A stretch of DNA of 32,612 bases, taken from contig JAIECF010000101.1 of the NCBI GenBank assembly GCA_029068655.1, positions 1-32,612 of the forward strand, given 5' to 3'. Origin of the DNA: Muribaculaceae bacterium (lineage in GTDB: Bacteria > Bacteroidota > Bacteroidia > Bacteroidales > Muribaculaceae). The notes below the pieces were generated by a model. That model made no database searches. It was not told where the DNA came from and saw only the letters and a program-made list of their open reading frames with translations. Position numbers and translations under genes: made by a program. Positions 16,347 to 23,986 of the stretch are shown in pieces; the first letter of the stretch is position 1; each line of letters starts with the position of its first letter.

Positions 16347-16353
16347 AAAAACC

Positions 16354-17556
16354 ATGACATCCGTAAAAATAAAATTCAAGACTTCTTCAATCCCCGACCG
16401 TGAGGGCACGGTCTTCTATCAGATTCTCCACGAACGCAAACAGCGTCAGCTCTTCACGGATTATCATATATTCCCTTCTGAATGGGATGAAAGCCGCTCG
16501 ATGATGATTGTTCCCCATAAAAGCGAACGCAGGTCTTTCATCCTCTCTATCCGTGAACGCATCCGTTGGGATGTGGAGCGTCTCAACAGGATCATTCAGA
16601 AATTAGATAAAGACTCCTTGACATTTACGGTCGATGACATCATAGACGAGTTTAACCGTCACGTCAATGAGTATTCCCTGTTCAACTACATGGAAAGCAT
16701 TATCATAAAACTGAAGCAGAACGGTAAGATCCGCACTTCCGAAACTTACACATCAACCCTCAACAGTTTTAAGAAGTTCCGCAATAACGAAGACCTGATG
16801 CTTGACTGCCTGAATTCAGAGACGATGGAGGCCTTCGAGGCATGGCACCGGCAGAGGGGAGTAGCGCCAAATACAATATCCTTCTATACACGCATCCTCC
16901 GCGCGGCCTACAATCGTGCCGTTGAAGACGGAATCATAGAAGACCGCCATCCATTCCGGCATGTATACACCGGCATAGACAAGACCGTCAAACGAGCCCT
17001 CCCTCTACAGATAATCAGGAAGATCAAGGCTCTCGACCTGTCCCTCATACCGGAACTTGACTTTGCTCGCGACATGTTCATGATGAGCTTCATGCTTCGT
17101 GGTATGAGTTTTATTGACATGGCTTTTCTCCGTAAATCAGATCTCTCGAATGGCCATATCACCTACCGTCGCCGTAAGACCGGTCAGCAGCTTGTCATCC
17201 GGTGGACAAAAGAAATGCAGATGATACTTGACAAATATCCTGAAAACGAGAGTGACTACCTTCTCCCTATCATCCGGAAGTCTGGATCAAACGACCGCTC
17301 CGTATACAGAAACGTAGGCTATAACATAAATCACAATCTGAAACGTATAGCCATAAAACTGGACATTGCCATCCCGCTCACCCTATACGTAGCCCGCCAC
17401 AGCTGGGCATCGGCAGCGAAAGCCAAAGGCATTCCCCTTAGCGTCATCAGTGAGGGTATGGGCCACGACAGCGAAGCCACCACCCAGATCTACCTCGCAA
17501 GCCTCGACACCTCCGTCGTAGACCGCGCCAACTCCATCATCCTCAAAAGCCTATGA
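16354..17556 (+). CDS. Tyrosine recombinase (phage integrase family)
   Basis: This 400-residue site-specific recombinase of the Bacteroidota type has an N-terminal arm-binding-like domain (about 1-90), a SAM-like core-binding domain (about 93-195) and a C-terminal catalytic domain. Catalytic residues are R249 (LRGMSF), K275 (RRKTG), R348-H349 (YVARHS), H371 (GMGH) and the nucleophile Y380 (TQIYL). The first His of the HxxR box is replaced by Y345, which is common in this group. Relatives mobilise integrative elements or invert small DNA segments. The nearest candidate sites are the two 33-base repeats 75 and 273 bases downstream. No transfer or phage genes accompany it, so a local inversion role is plausible but inferred. 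Confidence 0.9.
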   Translation: MTSVKIKFKTSSIPDREGTVFYQILHERKQRQLFTDYHIFPSEWDESRSMMIVPHKSERRSFILSIRERIRWDVERLNRIIQKLDKDSLTFTVDDIIDEFNRHVNEYSLFNYMESIIIKLKQNGKIRTSETYTSTLNSFKKFRNNEDLMLDCLNSETMEAFEAWHRQRGVAPNTISFYTRILRAAYNRAVEDGIIEDRHPFRHVYTGIDKTVKRALPLQIIRKIKALDLSLIPELDFARDMFMMSFMLRGMSFIDMAFLRKSDLSNGHITYRRRKTGQQLVIRWTKEMQMILDKYPENESDYLLPIIRKSGSNDRSVYRNVGYNINHNLKRIAIKLDIAIPLTLYVARHSWASAAKAKGIPLSVISEGMGHDSEATTQIYLASLDTSVVDRANSIILKSL

Positions 17557-17560
17557 CTCC

Positions 17561-17593
17561 GACCCCGCTTCCTTAGGAAGTCGGGGTCTTTTT
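17561..17593 (+). terminator. Recombinase gene terminator
   Basis: GACCCCG-CTTCC pairs with GGAAG-TCGGGGTC across a TTA loop with one bulge, followed by TTTTT. It begins five bases after the stop codon. Confidence 0.85.
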
Positions 17594-17631
17594 CATTCCG
17601 ATATCCCGAAGCATTCCCTCTCCATTGTTTG

Positions 17632-17664
17632 GCAACCATCCAAATCTCTTGCTAAGAGATACTT
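17632..17664 (+). repeat. Island leader repeat, left copy (core centre GCT)
   Basis: A 33-base unit made of flank GCAACCATCCAA, core ATCTCTTGCTAAGAGAT (17644-17660) and flank ACTT. It matches the right copy at all bases except the three central ones. Confidence 0.9.
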
Positions 17665-17673
17665 ACTGAAGTG

Positions 17674-17705
17674 CAAAGATACATCTAAAATTTGGATTAC
17701 CCAAA
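17674..17705 (-). promoter_or_regulatory. Leftward consensus promoter between the island repeats
   Basis: On the minus strand: TTTG (17705-17702), 20 bases, TATCTTTG (17681-17674), an exact match to the Bacteroidota form. It points away from the island operon, toward the 3' end of the recombinase gene, where no leftward gene exists. If bases 17661-17841 were inverted it would lie at 17797-17828 pointing right into the operon. Confidence 0.7.
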
Positions 17706-17829
17706 TTGTCAAGTATAAAAATTTTAGTTTTATATTCAAAAACTTAGTAAATCTGGATATTCAGCAGTAAAATGGTTGGCTATATATAAAAATTCAAATT
17801 AATCAATTGCATAGAGATCACTTACTTAA

Positions 17830-17862
17830 GCAACCATCCAAATCTCTTAGCAAGAGATACTT
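17830..17862 (+). repeat. Island leader repeat, right copy (core centre AGC)
   Basis: The same 33-base unit in direct orientation, with core ATCTCTTAGCAAGAGAT (17842-17858). This core is the exact reverse complement of the left core, because the arms are palindromic and the centre is reversed. Confidence 0.9.
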
Positions 17863-17909
17863 TTGCAAGTAAACCAATTATTATAACCTTCTAAGAACGA
17901 AATAACATC

Positions 17910-18680
17910 ATGAGATGTAAGAATTGCGGATGGCCCAATAAACCAAACGAAACCAAATGTACGAAATGCGGATCCCCTCTATCCTCAAATGACGATGATT
18001 TCGACATTGCGGGAGCTGTCACAGATAGCGGCTCTGTAAGCCCTCTTAATAAAACGGTACGAGAAGAAGATGTCTTTAATCAAAACAAACCTTACGATCC
18101 AGAACCTCCGGCCTATGGAAGGACTCAAGTTGAGAATCCGGAGCATGTGTCCAATATGGCACAATGTCCCAAGTGCGGATATCCCTTGCGTCCTGGAGTA
18201 GATAAATGCCCTAACTGCAAGTTCCAGATCAGCTCTGCCCATAGACATGATAATCCGGCACCGGATCGACATGGTGATCCGTATGACCTGAATCGAGAGC
18301 CTGCGCGAAGAGCGACCAGGATGGCTTCAGAGCCCGCTCAGAAGCCAAACTTCAGGGGTACCATTAACCCATACATGATGAATCTGGAGATCGAGCCCAC
18401 ATTCATACTGAAGCCTATGAAGCGAATGGAAGAGCGCCGCGATTTCGACGAACAGGAATATGAAGGGAAAGAGGTAGTACTGAATCGCGATAATACTGAG
18501 CCCAACAATCCCTCCATCACTTCCAGACAGCAGGCTGTAATCACAAATGAAGATGGGCGATGGTATATTGAGGACAAGAGCGATCAAAAGACTACTTTCG
18601 TTCGGGCTGGCCAAAAAATAGAGCTCCACGACGGAGATATTATACTCTTAGGAAACCGTCTCTTTGAATTCCGTAAGTAA
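17910..18680 (+). CDS. Two-zinc-ribbon protein with C-terminal FHA-like domain
   Basis: This 256-residue cytoplasmic protein has two CxxC-CxxC zinc ribbons (C3, C6, C17, C20 and C86, C89, C100, C103), a proline-rich charged linker, and an FHA-like domain at about 165-255. In the FHA domain the pThr-binding S205-R206 is kept, but the usual following His is Gln (SRQQA), the early Gly-Arg is Asn-Arg, and the Asn-Gly turn is missing (KTTFVRAG). It may therefore bind phosphothreonine weakly or serve as a scaffold. It opens the island operon, five bases before the first kinase. A role as adaptor or substrate of the kinases is inferred from context. Confidence 0.8.
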   Translation: MRCKNCGWPNKPNETKCTKCGSPLSSNDDDFDIAGAVTDSGSVSPLNKTVREEDVFNQNKPYDPEPPAYGRTQVENPEHVSNMAQCPKCGYPLRPGVDKCPNCKFQISSAHRHDNPAPDRHGDPYDLNREPARRATRMASEPAQKPNFRGTINPYMMNLEIEPTFILKPMKRMEERRDFDEQEYEGKEVVLNRDNTEPNNPSITSRQQAVITNEDGRWYIEDKSDQKTTFVRAGQKIELHDGDIILLGNRLFEFRK

Positions 18681-18685
18681 AAGTC

Positions 18686-19978
18686 ATGGCTGAAGTCGCA
18701 CAAAGATGTAGTTTTTCCATTGGGGATCTTGTCGACGGGCGCTTTCAGGTGAAGAAGATACTTGGAGAGGGCTCTTTCGGTAAGGTCTACGCTGTACAAG
18801 ATTACAACGGCCAGACTTATGCGCTAAAATTACTGAAACTCTGGGAAGTGCCTTCGGAAATACGCCAGTCGTTGGTTGATCGCTTCGATATGGAATTTGA
18901 GACAGGGAGGATAGAAAGTAATTATCTGGTGCATTCCATTTCACATGGTTTTGTGGCTGGCAATCCCTATATAGTCATGGAATACTGCCCCAACGGGGAT
19001 CTGCTTTCACTATCAAACAATTCAAACGTTGACCTCTCAAAAGCCGCCACGCATATATTATGTGGTTTGAAAGCGCTGCATGGGAGGGGAAAGGTGCATC
19101 GAGATCTAAAACCTGAAAACGTTCTGGTGAAACGAAACGGAGATTTCGCCCTGACTGATTTCGGTATATCAGGTGACAGAAACAAGAGAATGACCGAGAG
19201 GAATATTCTCGGAAAGCCCAAACAGATTTTCGGTACTTATGCCTATATGCCTCCGGAACAGCTTAAACCTAACAAAGACGCTACAGTTCTTCCTACCACC
19301 GATATTTTCTCTTTCGGAGTCATGATGTTTCAGCTTCTGACGGGGGATCTGCCTTTCGGACCTCTTGAGTCAGAGCGTGAGCTTATACAGTATATGAAGA
19401 GGGGAAAGAATGGCGATTGGGACAGACATGTGCTTGGGAAATCGCAGCAGATGAGACAGTGGGAGGCTCTGCTTGAGGGATGTCTGACACCAAACTATCA
19501 GCATCGGCTTCAGACTACCGACGAAGTACTTCGGCTTGTGCCACAGAGCCGTGAGGCACAGCGAGAAGTGAAGGAAGAGATAACGGACTATCAGACAAGA
19601 ATCGTAAATGGCGTCCTACTCAGGATAATGCAAGGCGAAGATTACGGCCGTGTATATTATCTTGACAATCTGTTGAGAGGAAACTCAGCAGTTCTGAGCA
19701 TGGGCAGAAGAGACGAAGGTGTCTATAACGACATAGCCATTATTGAAAACGACAGCAGCTATATATCTCGAAAACACTGTACGCTGGAGCTTGATTATGA
19801 AATAGGGTCATGGATTATCCGCGACGGCCAATGGGACAGATACGACACAGGGGGATGGCGACGCTCGACCAACGGTACGTATGTCAACTCTAAGGAAGTC
19901 ACCGTAAGCGGTCTGGCATTCAGTCCGGGTGACATAATATCGATCGGAGACACAAAACTAAGGGCAGAGGCCTACTAA
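18686..19978 (+). CDS. Ser/Thr protein kinase with C-terminal FHA domain
   Basis: This 430-residue cytoplasmic Hanks-type kinase has all core motifs: glycine loop GEGSFGKV (27-34), K48, HRDLKPEN with catalytic D140, DFG (158-160) and an APE-like PPE (189-191). The kinase domain ends near 290. An FHA domain (about 310-430) follows, with GR (340-341), SRKH (361-364) and STNGTYVN (394-401), all intact, so it should bind phosphothreonine. No transmembrane helix is seen. It is the only RD-type kinase of the island; the two membrane kinases have HQD. Self-recruitment to phosphorylated partners through the FHA domain is the expected mode. Confidence 0.92.
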   Translation: MAEVAQRCSFSIGDLVDGRFQVKKILGEGSFGKVYAVQDYNGQTYALKLLKLWEVPSEIRQSLVDRFDMEFETGRIESNYLVHSISHGFVAGNPYIVMEYCPNGDLLSLSNNSNVDLSKAATHILCGLKALHGRGKVHRDLKPENVLVKRNGDFALTDFGISGDRNKRMTERNILGKPKQIFGTYAYMPPEQLKPNKDATVLPTTDIFSFGVMMFQLLTGDLPFGPLESERELIQYMKRGKNGDWDRHVLGKSQQMRQWEALLEGCLTPNYQHRLQTTDEVLRLVPQSREAQREVKEEITDYQTRIVNGVLLRIMQGEDYGRVYYLDNLLRGNSAVLSMGRRDEGVYNDIAIIENDSSYISRKHCTLELDYEIGSWIIRDGQWDRYDTGGWRRSTNGTYVNSKEVTVSGLAFSPGDIISIGDTKLRAEAY

Positions 19979-20021
19979 AAAATGATAACTGATAAATACG
20001 ACTAACTAAAAAACGTATAAA

Positions 20022-21545
20022 ATGGCCAACAAAACGACACAGCCATATAAAAAAACGCTTTCCGGATCAATTGGAGCCGGAATGGGTTCGCTTTTCGCAC
20101 CAGGCGGAAAGAAATATTATATCTTAGAGCATAAGGTATCAAGTAAATATCACAAGGCCGGTGAGTCACAGGAAATTATCGTTGATAATATCGAACTTGG
20201 ACGGGATTCGCACTGTCAGGTGCGTTTTGACGAAAGCTTTAAGACCGTCTCGCGCCGCCACGCGGCCATTGTCAAGGACGGTGACATGTGGAAGCTTGTA
20301 CCGCTCTCTAAAACCAATACGACATTCCTCAACGGTCGCCCGGTAAAAGAAGAGTGGTACCTGCAGAACGGGGATGAGATACAGCTTTCGGTCAATGGTC
20401 CGAAGATGGGTTTCATCACACCTACCGGCAAGAAGTCGACTGTTGGTTCCATAGGCCTTACACGCCGACTGAGTCTATTCCGCCAGCAGGCCTTGCGCCC
20501 ATATAAGACAGCTATAATCTGCCTGTCAGTAGTACTTGTACTTGCAGTTGGTGGATTAGGCACATGGAGCTATCTGAAAGGTCAGGAATATGAAAGCTTG
20601 ATCGCTAACGCGCAGAAAAGACTGGATTCTCTTAAGTCCAAAAATTCTGAGCTGGAGCAACTCATAGCTGATGCAGCAAAAGAACAGCACAGATTGGATT
20701 CATTACTTAAAATCAAACAGCGTCCTGTACATAAAACTGTAGTCGTACATAGTAACGATGGTAATAATGGTGGTGGAAATGTCTCTAATCTTCAGAAACA
20801 TGAGGATGATATTTTCAAGATCATGACTGCCATGTTTGTTGAGTATCAGGGTCAGAGAATTCCGTTGGAGACCGTCAATGGCGGTATATTAGGATGGAGC
20901 GGAACAGGATATCTTTTAACTGATGGCAGATTTGTAACAGCTAAACACTGTGTAGAAGGATGGAAGTTCAACAGTGTCGAGGAATTGAACGAGCAACTTG
21001 ACATGTTGAAGGATGAATCCCTCAAGTCTCTATTCATTGCTGGTCTGACAAGGTCAGAAGGAGCAAAGTTAGGCGCTTTGATAGTCGCAAAATCACCTAC
21101 TAAAGAATTAAAGTTCTATTCTAATCAGTTTGTAATGGATCATTCAGACGAAAAAATGGAAGAATTAGATGGGAATTTAAATATCATAGTAGGCTCGTTA
21201 AGAAGTGGAGGAGACTGGGCTTATGCAAAAGCTGGACAAAGCGGGACAATCATTGGAGATGCATCTTTGTCTGCCAATCTCCCTGCAGGAGCAAGATTAG
21301 AAGTGTTAGGCTATCCTCGCGGAGATTCAGCAAAAAGCGGATCCTGTCTATACGGATCCTGCCAGACAGCAGAAAGAGGCCTGAATAACGGACTAATAAC
21401 AATATCGGCACGGAATTTTGAACAAGGAAATTCAGGTGGCCCCGTATTTTATAATGATAAGGGCACATATAAAGCAATAGGAATTGTTTCTATGGGTACA
21501 GGAGCCACTCGTGGAGGCCTAATACCAATCGCTAACCTTAGATAA
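20022..21545 (+). CDS. FHA - transmembrane - trypsin-like serine protease
   Basis: This 507-residue single-pass protein has a cytoplasmic FHA domain (about 32-130; GR 60-61, SRRH 77-80, FLNG 102-105), a transmembrane helix (about 162-186), a coiled coil (about 187-232), a Gly/Asn linker, and a chymotrypsin-fold protease (about 260-507). The catalytic triad is visible as H309 (TAKHC), D398 (GGDWA) and S471 (QGNSGGP). A positive-inside reading puts the protease in the periplasm, controlled across the membrane by phosphothreonine binding inside. Base composition changes within the gene: one FHA-coding line (20221-20280) has 35 of 60 G+C, one protease-coding line (21121-21180) only 18 of 60. The domain pair may be a recent fusion. 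Confidence 0.88.
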   Translation: MANKTTQPYKKTLSGSIGAGMGSLFAPGGKKYYILEHKVSSKYHKAGESQEIIVDNIELGRDSHCQVRFDESFKTVSRRHAAIVKDGDMWKLVPLSKTNTTFLNGRPVKEEWYLQNGDEIQLSVNGPKMGFITPTGKKSTVGSIGLTRRLSLFRQQALRPYKTAIICLSVVLVLAVGGLGTWSYLKGQEYESLIANAQKRLDSLKSKNSELEQLIADAAKEQHRLDSLLKIKQRPVHKTVVVHSNDGNNGGGNVSNLQKHEDDIFKIMTAMFVEYQGQRIPLETVNGGILGWSGTGYLLTDGRFVTAKHCVEGWKFNSVEELNEQLDMLKDESLKSLFIAGLTRSEGAKLGALIVAKSPTKELKFYSNQFVMDHSDEKMEELDGNLNIIVGSLRSGGDWAYAKAGQSGTIIGDASLSANLPAGARLEVLGYPRGDSAKSGSCLYGSCQTAERGLNNGLITISARNFEQGNSGGPVFYNDKGTYKAIGIVSMGTGATRGGLIPIANLR

Positions 21546-21551
21546 AAGAAT

Positions 21552-22484
21552 ATGAAAGATTTACGAATAATAGGATTTTCAGTATTACTGTTATTACTAC
21601 CATTAACAATAAACTCCCAATTAATAGGATCAATCCAATTCGATCCGAGTGACTTCTCTATGCCTGACAGGGTAGACGGATTCCAGGATACATTTGAAGA
21701 AACTTTGACACCAGGAATCTTTATCGTAAAAACAGGTTTTCAAATCTGTAATAAAGAATCTGGAGAGTTATTCGGTCTAAACGGGAAAGACGAGTTTGGG
21801 GAAATCTATGGAATCGGAGTAAAGACAACTGACGGCATACTCCTTTATGATAAATCAGTAAGACCTTGGAGATATAATCAAAAGTTCGGCAAATATATGG
21901 AAAAATATGACCCGATCTTCACACAGCCTATGTATAGAACCATGTCTGCAAATTCTCAATTGACCTCCTTAGAATTCGACATAGCTACAGGAATCACGCT
22001 GGTTGATTCGACTCTCTATAAATTTGACAGTCCAACATTTGACAAAGATGGATTCAAACTAAACAATGATACAGGCAAGCTAACAGGATGGATTGTATGG
22101 ATCATCGCAAAAGATACCGATAATCTTGGATATGAAGATAAAATTGACTTCAATATCTCTCGACAGGAATGGGATATTTCTGACAGGGGATACGTCGTTG
22201 ACATTGAACAGCCGAACACTGAACTACAAATATTAGGTGGTATCTTTTTAGTGCCAAAGGTAAACGGGCCAGGGGCACTACAATTCAGCATCAGTGGCAT
22301 AGCAGTACCTATCAATGAAAAATGGACTTTGGCCTTCCCTGATTGGTGTGTCCAGAATGAAAAAGAAGTAAAGCCACATCCTCAAGTTGAAGAGAATAAT
22401 GTAGATGGAATAGAGCTTACTCCAATAAATAAAGAGAAAGGGAAAAGCAAGCCCAAGAAAGACGATAAAAAGAAGAAAAGATGA
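21552..22484 (+). CDS. Secreted protein of unknown function, Lys-rich tail
   Basis: I do not recognise this 310-residue protein. It has a signal peptide (about 1-22, cut near INSQ), a mainly beta-type globular region, and a strongly basic C-terminal tail of about 20 residues (KGKSKPKKDDKKKK). No catalytic motif is evident. It starts six bases after the protease gene and its stop overlaps the start of the phosphatase gene (ATGA at 22481), so translation is coupled. Its AT-rich composition (19 of 60 G+C in 21841-21900) matches the protease half of the preceding gene, so the two may have entered together. It is a candidate substrate or regulator of that protease. Confidence 0.75.
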   Translation: MKDLRIIGFSVLLLLLPLTINSQLIGSIQFDPSDFSMPDRVDGFQDTFEETLTPGIFIVKTGFQICNKESGELFGLNGKDEFGEIYGIGVKTTDGILLYDKSVRPWRYNQKFGKYMEKYDPIFTQPMYRTMSANSQLTSLEFDIATGITLVDSTLYKFDSPTFDKDGFKLNNDTGKLTGWIVWIIAKDTDNLGYEDKIDFNISRQEWDISDRGYVVDIEQPNTELQILGGIFLVPKVNGPGALQFSISGIAVPINEKWTLAFPDWCVQNEKEVKPHPQVEENNVDGIELTPINKEKGKSKPKKDDKKKKR

Positions 22485-23980
22485 GCAATATACAATTCAG
22501 AATTGCGGCGAAGACTGATGTCGGACTCGTAAGAACCAATAATGAAGATAATTTCCAGGCATCATCTGATCTTTCAAAGAATCAGATGAGATGGATCAAC
22601 AATGAAGTCTGCTCTTTAGGAGATAAGGGAGCTCTCATAGTGGTAGCCGACGGAATGGGAGGCATGAATGCCGGAGAAGTCGCTTCTGAATTGGCTATAG
22701 AGACCGTCAGAGAATACTTCTCGCTTGAAAATCTCACGGCAGACGTGATGAAGACACGCTATTCCATAGAGAAATTCATGAATGAAGTCATCGTGGCAGC
22801 CGATGCAAGAATAAAGGAAGAGGCTCGCCGGAATCCTGAGACCAAAGGGATGGGTACGACGATTGTTATCGGATGGATTCTTGACGGAAAACTCTATGTC
22901 TCCTGGTGTGGCGACAGCCGAGCATATGTATACAATCCGGCTGCAGGTCTTCACCAGATAACAAAAGACCATTCATATGTGCAGGGATTAGTGGATAAGG
23001 GATCCATTACAAGGGAAGAGGCTTTTGATTTTCCAGACAGCAATATAATAACACGTTGTCTAAGTGATTCGACAGCCAAAGCGAAACCGGAATCTCTGCT
23101 TAAGCCATATGACCTTTGCGACGGAGACATAATTCTGCTTTGCACTGATGGCCTTAGCGGAATGATTCGGGATTCCGAGATGGAAGCCATAATAAGGGCT
23201 AACGAGCAGGATATGGATGTTCTTGTCGATGAACTTATCAAAGTGGCCTGCGAAGCAGAAGGTTCTGACAACATCACTATTTGCATCTGCCAGATACTCC
23301 GGGGAGCCTCCCAATGCAAGCCGGAAGTGTTCACGGACTATGACAAAAGAAACAATGGCAATCAAACAGGTTTCATAAAGACGATCATCAATAAGCAGGA
23401 GGACATATCAGGCAAAAGACGAGGTTGGCTCTATATCTTGCTGGCATGTGTAGCCCTTGCTCTTATAGGAATCTGCGTATGGTGGTTTTTCCTTAAGGAA
23501 AAAGGTGACAAGAATATTCAACAAAACATTCCTGAGGCCATTGAAATGCAAGATGCTCCTATGGACGTCCAGACTGAGGATGCCTCAATTCAGAGCGAGA
23601 GTGCCGATTCAAATGATGAGTCACAGTCTGATGCCATAGTTGACGCTGTGCCTTCAACAAATCAACAAACCTCCCAGAAAGGAAAAGGCAAGACTGGATC
23701 CAGCGGCTCAGTTTTCGATGGCCCGAAACAGGAAAGTCCCAAGGAGCAAGCTACTGACAAAGATGAAGACGAGCTTACCTTGATTGGAAACATCGAGGAT
23801 CCTAAACCCGCCAAGCAACAGGAAGAAGAAGCAACGCCTGTCTATCAGGATTACATGGTAAAACGCGGAGACACATACTCCAAACTTGCCAAGAGATTCA
23901 ACACAGATGTGGAAACACTGCAGAAAATCAACAACGGCAAGGACCTTAAGGAAGGAGACACCATTAAAGTACCAAAATGA
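22481..23980 (+). CDS. PP2C-type phosphatase - transmembrane - LysM protein
   Basis: This 499-residue protein has a cytoplasmic PP2C domain (about 5-275) with the Mn/Mg ligands in place: NED (21-23), VADGMGG (55-61), GDSR (144-147), TDGLSG (222-227) and GSDN (261-264). A transmembrane helix follows (about 315-338), then a long acidic Ser/Gln-rich linker and a C-terminal LysM domain (about 456-499, VKRGDTYSKLAKRFNT...). LysM binds peptidoglycan-type GlcNAc chains, so the phosphatase is probably tethered to, or senses, the cell wall. It should reverse the action of the island kinases. Confidence 0.93.
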   Translation: MSNIQFRIAAKTDVGLVRTNNEDNFQASSDLSKNQMRWINNEVCSLGDKGALIVVADGMGGMNAGEVASELAIETVREYFSLENLTADVMKTRYSIEKFMNEVIVAADARIKEEARRNPETKGMGTTIVIGWILDGKLYVSWCGDSRAYVYNPAAGLHQITKDHSYVQGLVDKGSITREEAFDFPDSNIITRCLSDSTAKAKPESLLKPYDLCDGDIILLCTDGLSGMIRDSEMEAIIRANEQDMDVLVDELIKVACEAEGSDNITICICQILRGASQCKPEVFTDYDKRNNGNQTGFIKTIINKQEDISGKRRGWLYILLACVALALIGICVWWFFLKEKGDKNIQQNIPEAIEMQDAPMDVQTEDASIQSESADSNDESQSDAIVDAVPSTNQQTSQKGKGKTGSSGSVFDGPKQESPKEQATDKDEDELTLIGNIEDPKPAKQQEEEATPVYQDYMVKRGDTYSKLAKRFNTDVETLQKINNGKDLKEGDTIKVPK

Positions 23981-23986
23981 AAGCTT

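Larger units (their letters stand above)
16006..16353. other. Divergent gap between the amylase and recombinase genes
   Basis: This 348-base gap holds the amylase promoter at its left end and the recombinase inverted repeat at its right end. A small hairpin (GTTTCCA/TGGAAAC, 16133-16152) lies between. I see no gene or tRNA in 16080-16300, so no tRNA attachment site for the island is evident here. Confidence 0.6.
17557..17909. other. AT-rich regulatory gap before the signalling island operon
   Basis: This 353-base gap holds the recombinase terminator, two 33-base repeats with inverted centres, a leftward consensus promoter between them, and a further AATTTGG/CCAAATT inverted repeat (17689-17707). 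No protein gene is seen. On the plus strand the only good -7 element is TACTTTTG (17858-17865) at the edge of the right repeat, and it lacks a TTTG at the -33 position. Confidence 0.75.

Noticed and set aside
16354-17556. Integrase of a conjugative element or prophage
   Set aside because: No relaxase, transfer, capsid or tRNA attachment site is seen within the window. The element could still extend beyond it only if the flanking core genes were displaced, which they do not appear to be.
17661-17829. Deleted or excised element between attL/attR-like direct repeats
   Set aside because: Direct flanks would allow this reading, but the differing centres should block recombination in direct alignment and the interval contains only a promoter and AT-rich sequence. 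I keep it only as a weaker alternative to inversion.
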